From contig DATATB010000069.1 of NCBI GenBank assembly GCA_036268995.1, forward strand, positions 1 to 22,431: DNA of 22,431 nt. The letters are read 5' to 3'. Within the stretch, counting starts at the first letter, position 1, and each line of letters opens with the position of its first letter. This DNA is from DATATB01 sp036268995. Lineage in GTDB: Bacteria; Planctomycetota; Planctomycetia; Pirellulales; PNKZ01. Of the stretch, positions 1 through 8,699 are shown piece by piece. The position numbers and the translations under genes were made by a program. The notes beneath the pieces were generated by a model, which was not told the DNA's origin, ran no database searches, and saw nothing but the letters and a program-made list of their open reading frames with translations.

Positions 1-2121
1 GCTTTGGCAGCCGGGCGCAAGGCGAAGGATACCGCGCTGATAAAGCGCGTGGTCGAGGTCGGCAAGACGGTCACCGCGGCGAAGCAGCAATGGGACGGTT
101 TTCATAAGGCGCAGGCGACGCTGGCCAAAACGCCCGACGACACGGCGGCGAATCTCGCAGTGGGCCGCTACCTCGCGCTGGTGCAAGGCGATTGGGAGCA
201 GGGACTCGCGCATCTGGCCAAAGGCCCCGACGGGCCGCTCAAGGATTTGGCCGTCAAGGGACTCAAGCCGCCGGCTGAACCCGCCGCGCTCGCCGAGATG
301 GGCGACGCCTGGTTCGACGCGGCCGACAAGGCGAAGGGCAAAGACAAGGCCGATCTGCGTGCCGGCGCCGCGTACTGGTACTCGCTAGCCGAGCCCGGCC
401 TGACCGGCCTGGCAAAAACCATCGTCGAAAAGCGACTCAAAGAACTCGGCGGCAAAGTGGCCGTGGCCCAGTCCGGCTCCGGCGGAAAACTGCCGGAAAC
501 CATCGAGCTGCCCCTGGCGCCGGGCGTCAGCATGAAGTTCCGCCTGATCCCCGCCGGCACATTTACGATGGGAGCCCCAGGGACGAAAGGCCAGGAGCTC
601 GATCACCAGGTCAACATCACGCGGCCATTTTATTTCGGCATCACGGAAGTTACTCAGGCGCAGTGGCTGGCCGTTATGGGTAGCAACCCCAGCGCATCTC
701 CAGGCGACTTGGAACGGCCAGTCGAAGGAGCGTCGTGGAATGATTGTCAGCAATTCTTGGAACGGCTGAACCAAACTGAAGCCGCCCGGAAGACTCGTTT
801 TCGGCTTCCTACCGAGGCGGAATGGGAATATGCCTGTCGGGCAGGCACGACGACAGGATTCTGCTTCGGCGACGATTTGGGCGTGCTGCCTCAGTTTGGT
901 TGGTTCAAAGAAAACTCGGCGGGAACGACCCATCCCGTCGGTCAACTCAAACCGAACGCGTGGGGGCTGTTCGACATGCATGGGAACGTATATGAGTGGT
1001 GCAGCGATTGGTGGGGGCCGGACTACTACAAAGAATCGCCGCCGGACGACCCCCAAGGCCCTCCGGTCGGCGCGAATCATCTCGTCCGCGGCGGATCTTG
1101 GTCCACTCTGCCCTTTCCTTGCCGTTCCTACGCGCGCAACTATAGCGCGCAAGACGCCGCTGCCGCCACTCCGTTTGGCCTCCGCGTCGTCTGGCAACCG
1201 GAGCTTCGCGCCGGGGCGGCTTCCAAACGCCGTGCGTCCGGCGGCCCTTCGAAATCGACGCCCCGGTCTCAGCCCTCCGGCGGCAAGCGGCCGCTCGCGT
1301 TTAACCAGGCCGACGTCGAGCGCGGCGTGGCTAACTGGGTGCTGTCGCTGGGCGGAAAGGTCAAGGTCACGTTGCCGGCAACGCCCGGACAGAACCCGGT
1401 CGAGATTACCGCCGCGGCCCAATTGCCGGCCGAGCCGTTTGTGCTGTATGGGATTGAATTGAACGATTGCAATACCGTCACGGATAAAGATTTTGCCAGA
1501 ATCGAAGGCCTGGCAAATCTGGTCGAGTTCAAGGTCCGGCAGGTGCCCATCGGCGACGAAGGCGTGGCTCACCTCGCCCACCAACGCAATCTTTCGTGGT
1601 TGATCTTAATGAACACCAACACCACCGACGCCGGTCTGGTCGCGATCGGTGCCCTGGCGCAGCTCAACTCACTGGTCATCGCCGGAAACCGCAAAATCAC
1701 TGACGCAGGGGTAGCACACCTTCGCGGGCTGACGCAACTACGCTCGCTCTGGCTTAACTTCACGGCCATTACCGGCGCAGGCCTGAAGCACCTGCACAAC
1801 CTGCCGATGTTGCTGTCTCTAGGATTGCCTGACACGAAACTCGGCGAGTCCGACCTCAAAGACCTGGCGGGGTTCAAGACTGTGACCTTCGTGAGCATTG
1901 ACGGAACTCCCGGCGCGACCGACGCAGGCATGGCGATTCTGAGAGCGATGCCCGCGTTGACGGGGTTGCACGTTGCGCATTCGTCCGTCGGCGACAAGGG
2001 GCTGGAGATATTGGCCACGTTCCCCGGGCTGAAGACGCTGGATGTGAAGGCCTCGCGCGTCACGGATGCCGGCGTGCAAAGGTTTCGCGCGTTGCGGCCC
2101 GACTGCGAGATTGTGCACTAA
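1..2121 (+). CDS. FGE-sulfatase-like (SUMF1-type) domain protein with C-terminal leucine-rich repeats, 5' partial
   Basis: The frame is open at the left edge, so the true start lies outside the window; residues are counted from the codon at position 4. Residues about 40-150 form a helical module of the kind found in many planctomycete proteins. Residues about 165-398 match the formylglycine-generating-enzyme fold: IPAGTFTMG, RLPTEAEWEYACRAGT, DMHGNVYEWCSDWW, LVRGGSW and a closing FGLRVV. After a low-complexity linker, about residues 475-705 hold roughly eight leucine-rich repeats of 23-25 residues with a recurring TDAG motif, ending at a TAA. True FGE enzymes oxidise a sulfatase cysteine using two cysteines five residues apart. 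Here only the second is present (Cys373) and the first position is Thr368, so true FGE activity is doubtful. The role is unknown; a binding or scaffold role is inference. The next gene starts 142 bases downstream behind its own candidate promoter. Confidence 0.85.
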   Translation, partial: ALAAGRKAKDTALIKRVVEVGKTVTAAKQQWDGFHKAQATLAKTPDDTAANLAVGRYLALVQGDWEQGLAHLAKGPDGPLKDLAVKGLKPPAEPAALAEMGDAWFDAADKAKGKDKADLRAGAAYWYSLAEPGLTGLAKTIVEKRLKELGGKVAVAQSGSGGKLPETIELPLAPGVSMKFRLIPAGTFTMGAPGTKGQELDHQVNITRPFYFGITEVTQAQWLAVMGSNPSASPGDLERPVEGASWNDCQQFLERLNQTEAARKTRFRLPTEAEWEYACRAGTTTGFCFGDDLGVLPQFGWFKENSAGTTHPVGQLKPNAWGLFDMHGNVYEWCSDWWGPDYYKESPPDDPQGPPVGANHLVRGGSWSTLPFPCRSYARNYSAQDAAAATPFGLRVVWQPELRAGAASKRRASGGPSKSTPRSQPSGGKRPLAFNQADVERGVANWVLSLGGKVKVTLPATPGQNPVEITAAAQLPAEPFVLYGIELNDCNTVTDKDFARIEGLANLVEFKVRQVPIGDEGVAHLAHQRNLSWLILMNTNTTDAGLVAIGALAQLNSLVIAGNRKITDAGVAHLRGLTQLRSLWLNFTAITGAGLKHLHNLPMLLSLGLPDTKLGESDLKDLAGFKTVTFVSIDGTPGATDAGMAILRAMPALTGLHVAHSSVGDKGLEILATFPGLKTLDVKASRVTDAGVQRFRALRPDCEIVH

Positions 2122-2174
2122 CTAAACGGGTTCTCGTGCCCCGCGCCGTTGGGCTGACACGCATCGGCGCACAA

Positions 2175-2204
2175 TTGGCTATCGCATCGGCGATTGGTTA
2201 TACT
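2175..2204 (+). promoter_or_regulatory. Candidate sigma70-like promoter for the 2264-7516 operon
   Basis: TTGGCT (2175-2180) and TATACT (2199-2204) are separated by 18 bases in an otherwise GC-rich 142-base gap. The -10 element matches the consensus at five of six positions and the -35 at four. A G-run/C-run (GGGGGCCTCCCC) follows at once. The leader to the ATG at 2264 is about 60 bases. The rest of the gap, 2122-2263, shows no gene and no convincing terminator. Confidence 0.45.
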
Positions 2205-2263
2205 AGGGGGCCTCCCCACACGAGCGGTTTTTTATAGCCGCGCTTGCCAGCCGTCGCCCTGCC

Positions 2264-4510
2264 ATGCCGCATGCCTTGCAATCGCCGAGATGCCGGTTTC
2301 CGCGCCGTTGGCCTTTGCGCTCATGGACCGCGGTGGTCTGCCTGCTGGCGGCTAGTGTGTTTGCCAGTCCGGCAAGGGCCGAGTCGGGCGGCCCCAAATC
2401 GCGGTTGTCGTTCGAATTGGACGTCATGCCGGTGCTCACGGCCGCAAGCTGCAACTCGGGCGGCTGTCATGGCAAGTCGCGTGGGCAGAATGGCTTTCAG
2501 CTTTCGCTGCTCGGCTTCGATGCCGATGCCGACTACGCGGCCATCGTCGAGCACGATCGCGGCCGCCGCGTGTTTCCCAGTGCGCCGGAATCGAGCCTGC
2601 TCTTGCAAAAGGCCTCGGCCCGGCTGCCGCATGGCGGCGGACTGCGGCTGAAGCCGGGCAGCACGAATTACGAAACCCTGCGCCGCTGGATTGCCGAAGG
2701 CATGCCGCGTGCCCTGCCCGCCGATGCGCAGCTCGTGCGGATTGTCGTCGGCCCGGCCGAGCGGCCGCTGAAGCCGCAGTCGCAAGTGCAATTGACCGTG
2801 CGGGCGACCTACACCGATGGCTCGCAGCGCGACGTGACGGGCTTGTGCGCGTATCAGTCGAGCGAAACGCCGGTTGCGGCCGTCGATGCGTCCGGCCTCA
2901 TCACTGCCGGCAAGCTGCCCGGCGAAGCCACGATCATGGCCCGCTACATGGGCCAGATCGCCACCTGGAATGCCGGCATCCCGTGGACCGGCAACGTGCA
3001 CGCCGCCGTCTATGCCGGCCTGCCGCGGCAAAATTTTATTGACGAGCTGGTCTGGAAAAAACTTCAACAGTTGGGCATCACGCCTTCGGCCCGGGCCAGC
3101 GACAGCACCTTTCTGCGCCGCGCGTATCTCGATGCCATCGGCCGGCTGCCGCGGCCGGACGAAGCTCGCGCGTTTCTGGCCGATCAGCGCAGCGACAAGC
3201 GAGCCCGGCTGGTCGACGCCCTGCTCGAGCGGCCGGAGTACGCCGATTATTGGGCCAACAAATGGGCCGACCTGTTGCGGCCTAATCCTTATCGGGTCGG
3301 GATCAAGGCCACGCTGAACTACGACGCCTGGATCCGCGACGCCTTCCGCCGCAATCAGCCCTACGACCAGTTCGTGCGCGAGCTGATCACGGCCCGCGGC
3401 AGCACCTGGACCAACGGTGCCGCCGTGCTGTTTCGCGATCGCCGCACGCCCGAGGAAATCACCACGCTGGTGAGCCAACTGTTTTTGGGCGTGCGCCTGG
3501 AATGCGCCAAGTGCCATCACCATCCGTTCGAGGTCTGGGGCCAGGACGATTTTTACTCGCTGGCGGCTTTTTTCTCTCGCAACGCATACAAAGGCCAAGG
3601 CATTTCGGCGCCGATTTCCGGCGGCGAAGAAGTGATCTATGTCGCCGAGCGTGGAGCGGTCTTGCATCCGCTGACCGGCAAAAAGGTCGAGCCCAAGCCG
3701 CTGTTTGGCAAAGCGCGGGAACCGGCGGCCGATGAAGATCCCCGCCGCGTGCTGGCCGAGTGGGTCACGGCCGACGACAACCCGTACTTCGCCGAAGTGG
3801 CCGTCAATCGAGTTTGGGCCGAACTGCTCGGTCGCGGCCTGGTCGATCCGGTCGACGATCTGCGGGCCACGAACCCGCCCAGCAACCGGCCGCTGCTGTT
3901 GGCCCTGGCCGCCGATTTCCGCCGCCAGCACTACGATCTCAAGGCGCTGGTGCGCACGATCATGACCAGCTACGTCTACGGCCTGTCGAGCTTGCACAAC
4001 GGCCACAATATTTCCGACACGCGCAATTACTCGCGGCATTATCGCCAGCGCCTGCGGGCCGAAGTGCTGCTGGACGCCGTGAGCGATATCACCGGCGTGC
4101 CGGAACAATTCAATGCCATGCCGGCCGGCTCGCGGGCCGTGGAGTTGTGGACGCATCGCATCGGCTCGCTGTTTCTCGATGCCTTCGGCCGGCCCGATCC
4201 CAACCAGGATCCACCCTACGAGCGGACCGGCGAAACCACGATGGTGCAGGCCCTGCACCTGATGAACGCACCGCAATTGCATCAAAAGGTGACCAGCGAC
4301 AAAGGCCGCGCCGCGACGCTGGCCGCCAGCAAGCTGAGCCCGCGCGAAATCGTCGAGGAACTCTACCTGCTCGCCTATTCGCGGCTGCCGACGGCCGCGG
4401 AGGCGGCGGCCACCACGGCGTTGTACTCCGATGAGGCCAATCGCCGGCAGACGACCGAAGATCTCTTGTGGGCCCTGCTGAACACGCCCGAATTTGTTTT
4501 CAAGGATTGA
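2264..4510 (+). CDS. Exported DUF1549/DUF1553 (PSCyt2/PSD1) protein with CX4CH motif and Ig-like (BIG_2) domain
   Basis: The 748-residue protein begins with a Sec-type signal: basic residues 9-19, a hydrophobic stretch near 22-34, and a likely cleavage after ARA at 39. Residues about 45-155 resemble a planctomycete cytochrome-like domain, but the heme-type motif is CNSGGCH (Cys63, Cys68, His69), with four residues between the cysteines instead of two. Residues about 160-235 look like a bacterial Ig-like group 2 domain. DUF1549 covers about 256-470 and contains a canonical CAKCH followed by two more histidines (414-420). DUF1553 covers about 497-740 (NRVWAELLGRGLVDPVDD). These families are abundant in Planctomycetes and their function is not established; heme binding is inferred from the motifs. 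It is the first gene of an operon, with its stop four bases before the DUF1501 start. No clear Shine-Dalgarno site precedes the ATG, so the exact start is less certain than the frame. Confidence 0.88.
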   Translation: MPHALQSPRCRFPRRWPLRSWTAVVCLLAASVFASPARAESGGPKSRLSFELDVMPVLTAASCNSGGCHGKSRGQNGFQLSLLGFDADADYAAIVEHDRGRRVFPSAPESSLLLQKASARLPHGGGLRLKPGSTNYETLRRWIAEGMPRALPADAQLVRIVVGPAERPLKPQSQVQLTVRATYTDGSQRDVTGLCAYQSSETPVAAVDASGLITAGKLPGEATIMARYMGQIATWNAGIPWTGNVHAAVYAGLPRQNFIDELVWKKLQQLGITPSARASDSTFLRRAYLDAIGRLPRPDEARAFLADQRSDKRARLVDALLERPEYADYWANKWADLLRPNPYRVGIKATLNYDAWIRDAFRRNQPYDQFVRELITARGSTWTNGAAVLFRDRRTPEEITTLVSQLFLGVRLECAKCHHHPFEVWGQDDFYSLAAFFSRNAYKGQGISAPISGGEEVIYVAERGAVLHPLTGKKVEPKPLFGKAREPAADEDPRRVLAEWVTADDNPYFAEVAVNRVWAELLGRGLVDPVDDLRATNPPSNRPLLLALAADFRRQHYDLKALVRTIMTSYVYGLSSLHNGHNISDTRNYSRHYRQRLRAEVLLDAVSDITGVPEQFNAMPAGSRAVELWTHRIGSLFLDAFGRPDPNQDPPYERTGETTMVQALHLMNAPQLHQKVTSDKGRAATLAASKLSPREIVEELYLLAYSRLPTAAEAAATTALYSDEANRRQTTEDLLWALLNTPEFVFKD

Positions 4511-4514
4511 ACCC

Positions 4515-5861
4515 ATGAGCCAACGTCAAAACTGTTCGGGCGGCACGCGGCGCGATTGCCTGCAACTGGGCCTGGGCATGCTGGCCGCCGGTGGGCTGGT
4601 CGACTTGCTGCGGCTCACGTCGCAGGCTTCGGCGGGCGGCACTCCTGTGCGCCGCGCGGCCAATAGCTGCATCCTGGTGTGGATGGACGGCGGGCCTTCG
4701 CATTTCGAGACGTTCGATCCCAAGCCCGACGCGCCGCTGGAGATTCGCGGCGAATTCGACACGATCGCCACGCGCACGCCCGGCGTCTTTTACTCCGAGC
4801 ACATGCAGCGGCTGGCCGCGTCCAGCGACAAGTTCACGCTCATCCGCTCGATCTGCCACAATCAGCAGAACCACGGCGCCGGCAACCATTACATGATGAC
4901 CGGCGCGCCGCCGCGCGTGCCGGTCGGCTGTGGTGCCTATGTCAGCTTTCATCCGAGCTTCGGGTCGGTGACGGCCCGCGAGCGCCCGGCCCCGCGTGGC
5001 TTGCCCGGTTATTTCAGCATGCCGTCGATGTCGCGTTCCGGCGGCCCGAACTTTCTGGGCGCTCGCTACGCCCCGTTCGTCGTGGCCGACGATCCCAACC
5101 GGCCGAATTTCCGCGTGCGCGACGTGGCCCTGCCCACCGGGCTCACCAGCGACCGGATGATCGGCCGCCGCGACCTGCGGGCCTTGGTCGATCGGCTGCC
5201 GCGGATGCGCGAGCAGGCGGCCGCCGATCCGGTGCAGTCGCTCGATTCGTTCTACGAGCAAGGCTACAGCTTGATGACCTCACCCGAAGCCCAAGCCGCA
5301 TTCGACATCGCCAAGGAGCCGGACCGCGTGCGCGAGGCTTACGGCCGCAATGGCTTTGGCCAGCGGGCCCTGCTCGCCCGACGACTGGTCGAGGCTGGCG
5401 TGCCATTCATCACGCTGTACGAAGGCGGCTGGGACAGCCATACCGAAATTTTTCCCGGCTTGAGCACCAAGATTCCGCCGTTCGAGAGCACGCTGGCCGC
5501 GCTCATTGCCGATCTCGATCAGCGCGGGCTGCTCAAGACCACGCTGGTCGTCGCCTTGGGCGAGTTCGGCCGCACGCCGAAAATTTCGAAGCTGCCCACC
5601 GCCAAACTGCCCGGCCGCGACCACTGGTCCAGTGCCATGAGCGTGCTCGTGGCCGGTGCCGGCATTCGCGGCGGGCAAGTGATCGGCGCGACCGATCGGC
5701 ACGGCTACGCGGCCGTCGAGCGGGTGCTGTCGCCCGAGAATTTCGCTTCGAGCATCTACCGCAAGCTGGGCATCGATCCCGGCAAGGCGTACCAGACGCC
5801 GCAAGGCCGGCCAGTACACCTGGTGAGCGACCCGACGCCCATCGCGGAGCTGTTCTCGTGA
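4515..5861 (+). CDS. DUF1501 family protein with Tat signal
   Basis: This 448-residue protein belongs to the DUF1501 family, which as I recall is grouped with the alkaline phosphatase/sulfatase-like superfamily. Visible hallmarks are WMDGGPSHFETFDPK near residue 56, GGWDSHTEIF, and GEFGRTPK near 349-356, followed by a GRDHW segment. The N-terminus carries a twin-arginine motif (Arg12-Arg13 in TRRDCLQLG) ahead of a hydrophobic stretch, so export as a folded protein by Tat is likely. The start is ATG 4515, because AAGGA at 4502-4506 lies eight bases upstream. Its stop TGA overlaps the next ATG as TGATG. DUF1501 genes habitually follow DUF1549/DUF1553 genes in planctomycetes, as here. The catalytic role is unknown, and no substrate can be inferred from the sequence. 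Confidence 0.88.
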   Translation: MSQRQNCSGGTRRDCLQLGLGMLAAGGLVDLLRLTSQASAGGTPVRRAANSCILVWMDGGPSHFETFDPKPDAPLEIRGEFDTIATRTPGVFYSEHMQRLAASSDKFTLIRSICHNQQNHGAGNHYMMTGAPPRVPVGCGAYVSFHPSFGSVTARERPAPRGLPGYFSMPSMSRSGGPNFLGARYAPFVVADDPNRPNFRVRDVALPTGLTSDRMIGRRDLRALVDRLPRMREQAAADPVQSLDSFYEQGYSLMTSPEAQAAFDIAKEPDRVREAYGRNGFGQRALLARRLVEAGVPFITLYEGGWDSHTEIFPGLSTKIPPFESTLAALIADLDQRGLLKTTLVVALGEFGRTPKISKLPTAKLPGRDHWSSAMSVLVAGAGIRGGQVIGATDRHGYAAVERVLSPENFASSIYRKLGIDPGKAYQTPQGRPVHLVSDPTPIAELFS

Positions 5862-7516
5862 TGCGTGCGGCGGCCAGGCGGATCTCTGCGTTGATGCTGC
5901 TCGCGTGCGCGCTGGCCGTTCCATCGGCCAGCGCAGCGCCGCCCAAGCTCGAAACCATCATTCGCAACGGCGAGAGCGCCGACAAAAAGCTCGACACGCT
6001 CACCGTCGCCGGCAAATGGACTCGCTGGCCGCTGGCGCTAGCCGCCGATGGCTCGGGGATTCACTTCGAGCCGCTGGCGGCCAAGGGCCAATTTGCCATC
6101 AAGATCGATGACCATGCCGAGCGCGGAGTGCGGCTCGTGCGGTTGATCGACAACTCGGGCGCCAGCAACCCGCTGCCGTTTGTCGTCCCCACCACGGCCG
6201 AGGGCCGCGAGACCGAGCCAAACGACGAAGTGGCCACTGCGCAGCAGATGACCGGCCGGCCGATCACGATCAACGGCCAATTGCAAAAGCCCGGCGACGT
6301 CGACATGTTCGCCGTGCCGCTCAAGCGCGGCCAGACACTGGTGGCCGACCTCGTGGCCCACGAGGTGCTCGGCTCGCCGATCGACGCGATCTTGCAGGTT
6401 GTCGATGCATCGGGTTTTGTCTGTGGCCAGAACCACGATTTCCACGGTCTCGATCCGCGGCTGATTTTTGTGGCGCCGCGCGATGGAACGTATGCCGTGC
6501 GGGTGTTCGCATTTACCGCCGAGCCGAATTCATCCATTAACCTGAGCGGCGGCGGGGCTAAGGCGATCTACCGGCTGACGCTCACCGCCGAAGGCTTTAT
6601 CGATTACGCGTTTCCACTGGCCGTCGAAAAGGATCAGCCAGCCGACGTGCAGTTGCTGGGCTGGAACCTTCCTACAAAGCTAAGTGTGCTATCGCTTTCG
6701 CCCAGCCCGCCCGGCGTCGACTTGCACCCCTGGCAGCCGGGCCTGGCCGGCTTCGGCACAATCGCCGTCGTGGATCATCCGGCCATCGTCGAGCAGGAAA
6801 AAGTCGACCAGGATTCCGGCACCGCCGGCGCGGCGCAAAACGTCAAGCTGCCGGTCACAATCAGCGGCCGCATCGATCCGGCGGGCGATACCGACACCTA
6901 TCGCTTTGCGGTCCGCAAAGGACAGCGGCTCGCCTTCCGGCTTCACTCGCGTTCGTCCGGCTTTCCGCTGGACGGCGTGCTCAAGTTGAGTGATGCCAAA
7001 GGCCGGGCGCTGTTTCGGGTCGATGACCTGAAAGACAATCGCGACCCGACAATGCTGTACACGATCCACACCGATGGCGACTACGAAATTGCGATCTCTG
7101 ACCTGGTGGCGGGTGGCGGGCCGCGCTTCGCCTATCGCCTGGACTTGGAATTGGAGCGGCCGGAGTATCGGCTCAGCGCCGCCTCGGCCGCCTTCGATCT
7201 GCCGGCCGGCAAGTCGGTGGTTGTGCCGGTAACAATCGAGCGCTTGGCCGGCTTCCAAGAGCCGATCGAATTGAAGGTGCTCGGCCTGCCTTCGGGCGTC
7301 AGCGTCGCGCCGCTCGATAAGACTGCCAAAGACAGCAAGTCCATGCGGCTAGAGTTCCGCGCCGCCGCCGGAGCCCAGTCCGGCACAATCTCGATCCTCG
7401 GCCGTTCGGCCGACAGCGGGCAAACGCAGCGCACCAGCGCGCCGGCCGGTTTCGCCGATTGGAAAACGACGCACCTCTGGCTCACCGTCCTGCCAGCCGC
7501 AGCGCCGGGCAAGTGA
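5861..7516 (+). CDS. Secreted PPC (pre-peptidase C-terminal) domain protein
   Basis: This 551-residue protein starts at ATG 5861, inside the stop of the preceding gene (TGATG), which implies translational coupling. The N-terminus is a Sec signal: MRAAARR, a hydrophobic stretch, then SASA before AAPPK. Two pre-peptidase C-terminal-like domains are visible. The first, about residues 117-215, opens with ETEPNDE and has GDVDMFAVPLKRGQ. The second, about 332-430, has GRIDPAGDTDTYRFAVRKGQ. A final beta-rich segment (about 435-551) resembles an Ig-like fold (LPAGKSVVVPVTIERL, LKVLGLPSGV). PPC domains are non-catalytic beta domains of secreted proteins. No protease or other enzyme domain is present, so a binding or structural role beside the two upstream partners is inferred. 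The same frame is open much further upstream, but that part is only an out-of-frame reading of the DUF1501 gene. Confidence 0.83.
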   Translation: MRAAARRISALMLLACALAVPSASAAPPKLETIIRNGESADKKLDTLTVAGKWTRWPLALAADGSGIHFEPLAAKGQFAIKIDDHAERGVRLVRLIDNSGASNPLPFVVPTTAEGRETEPNDEVATAQQMTGRPITINGQLQKPGDVDMFAVPLKRGQTLVADLVAHEVLGSPIDAILQVVDASGFVCGQNHDFHGLDPRLIFVAPRDGTYAVRVFAFTAEPNSSINLSGGGAKAIYRLTLTAEGFIDYAFPLAVEKDQPADVQLLGWNLPTKLSVLSLSPSPPGVDLHPWQPGLAGFGTIAVVDHPAIVEQEKVDQDSGTAGAAQNVKLPVTISGRIDPAGDTDTYRFAVRKGQRLAFRLHSRSSGFPLDGVLKLSDAKGRALFRVDDLKDNRDPTMLYTIHTDGDYEIAISDLVAGGGPRFAYRLDLELERPEYRLSAASAAFDLPAGKSVVVPVTIERLAGFQEPIELKVLGLPSGVSVAPLDKTAKDSKSMRLEFRAAAGAQSGTISILGRSADSGQTQRTSAPAGFADWKTTHLWLTVLPAAAPGK

Positions 7517-7531
7517 TTTAGCCTCCCGCAT

Positions 7532-7561
7532 TTAGCCCCCCGGCGACTCACCGGGCGCTAA
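7532..7561. terminator. Imperfect inverted repeat, candidate terminator or dispersed repeat
   Basis: Beginning 15 bases after the PPC-protein stop, TTAGC and C/G-rich arms (CCCGG ... CCGGG) pair around a CGACTCA loop and end in GCTAA. The arms differ by a base or two. No T-run follows, so it is not a classic intrinsic terminator, but it sits between two operons. The remaining gap up to 7664 otherwise holds only the weak promoter candidate. Confidence 0.4.
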
Positions 7562-7588
7562 TGTGCCCGCTCGGCCCGCCCTCCCCCC

Positions 7589-7618
7589 TTAATGTCACCC
7601 GGCCGTTGCTGGTATAAC
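7589..7618 (+). promoter_or_regulatory. Candidate promoter of the cytochrome oxidase cluster
   Basis: TATAAC (7613-7618) is a good -10 candidate. TTAATG (7589-7594), 18 bases upstream, is a poor -35 match. It lies about 46 bases before the subunit II start and is the only AT-rich spot in the gap. Confidence 0.35.
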
Positions 7619-7664
7619 GGTCGCGGGCCGATCGGATGGCGGGCTGCGGAGGATGGAATTAGCG

Positions 7665-8678
7665 ATGGGCGATCTGGTGATATTTGCCGCCGGCGAAGTC
7701 GCACAGAAGGATCTGTCGATCTTTGCGCCGGACTCTCCGCCCGCCGAACATATCCGCAGCCTCTCGCTGCTGGTGTTCGCCATCACCGGGTTCATTTTCC
7801 TGGTGGTCGAAGGGGTCTTGCTGTACTCCATCTGGCGCTTTCGGCGGCCCGCCGCGGGCCAGCCCGAGCCGCCACAGGTTTACGGCAGTAAGTCCATCGA
7901 AATTGCCTGGACTGCCGCACCCACGCTGATCGTGTTCATCCTCGTGCTTGTAATTACGCGCACGCTCTGGCAAGTCGAACGTCCGACGCCGCTGCCCACC
8001 GCCGGCGACCAGGCCCTGTTTGTTACGGTCGTCGGTCACCAATGGTGGTGGGAATACGTGTATGAGCACTACGACGGCCGCAAGTTGGGCTTCGTCACGG
8101 CCAATGAGCTGCACGTGCCGGTCTCGACCGATGGCACGCCGCGGCCCGTTTATCTGACGCTCAAAAGCGCCGACGTCTGCCACAGTTTTTGGGTTCCGAA
8201 GTTGGCGGGCAAGACCGATCTGATTCCCGGCCACACCAACAGCATGTGGTTTCAGACCAAGAAGCTGGGACTGTTTGTCGGCCAATGCGCCGAATATTGC
8301 GGCACGCAGCATGCCAACATGCTGCTGCGCGTCAATGTCGACGCGTCCGAAGATTTTGACCGCTGGCTCGAGCACGAAGCGGCGGCCGCGGCCGATCGGC
8401 CGCCCATGCGCGAGGCCAAAGCAGCATTCCTGGGGCTGTCGTGCGTCAATTGCCACCGCGTCCGCGGCACGCCCGCGCGCGGCACCTATGGTCCCGATCT
8501 CACGCACCTGGCCAGCCGGCAAACGCTTGCCTCCGGCATGGTGCCCAACACGCCCGACAATTTGCGGGACTGGCTGGCCGACCCGCAACAAGTCAAGCCC
8601 GGCTGCCTGATGCCGGCCTTCGGCTTGACCGACCAGCAGCGCTCGCAGGTTTTGCGGTACTTAAACTCGCTCGATTAG
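7665..8678 (+). CDS. coxB: Cytochrome c oxidase subunit II fused to cytochrome c (caa3 type)
   Basis: Subunit II carries the CuA centre that takes electrons into the oxidase. Two transmembrane segments near the N-terminus (LLVFAITGFIFLVVEGVLL and APTLIVFILVLVI) are followed by a periplasmic cupredoxin domain. The CuA ligands are complete: His173, then CAEYCGTQHANM with Cys208, Cys212, His216 and Met219. A C-terminal class I cytochrome c domain follows, with CVNCH at 260-264 and a distal Met316 in LMPAFG, which makes this a caa3-type subunit. The start at ATG 7665 is chosen because GGAGGA (7648-7653) overlaps an in-frame ATG at 7653 and so can only serve the later one, 11 bases away. The product is 337 residues. 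It is the first gene of the respiratory cluster, 21 bases before subunit I. Confidence 0.95.
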   Translation: MGDLVIFAAGEVAQKDLSIFAPDSPPAEHIRSLSLLVFAITGFIFLVVEGVLLYSIWRFRRPAAGQPEPPQVYGSKSIEIAWTAAPTLIVFILVLVITRTLWQVERPTPLPTAGDQALFVTVVGHQWWWEYVYEHYDGRKLGFVTANELHVPVSTDGTPRPVYLTLKSADVCHSFWVPKLAGKTDLIPGHTNSMWFQTKKLGLFVGQCAEYCGTQHANMLLRVNVDASEDFDRWLEHEAAAAADRPPMREAKAAFLGLSCVNCHRVRGTPARGTYGPDLTHLASRQTLASGMVPNTPDNLRDWLADPQQVKPGCLMPAFGLTDQQRSQVLRYLNSLD

Positions 8679-8699
8679 ATTTTCTGAGTCGATTCTTTC

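Noticed and set aside
2321..4516. 731-codon open frame on the minus strand opposite the first DUF1549/DUF1553 gene
   Set aside because: It is a GC-bias shadow. The plus strand has a signal peptide, recognised domains and operon spacing; the minus-strand translation shows low-complexity Arg/Gly/Gln-rich sequence with no recognisable domain.
4679..5860. Upstream extension of the PPC-protein frame through the DUF1501 gene, giving 945 codons in all
   Set aside because: The first 394 codons are an out-of-frame reading of the DUF1501 gene and are Arg/Ala-rich. The ATG at 5861 has a signal peptide and overlaps the preceding stop.
7517..7664. Possible small RNA or riboswitch ahead of the oxidase cluster
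   Set aside because: Only one imperfect hairpin and a weak promoter are visible; no recognisable riboswitch core.
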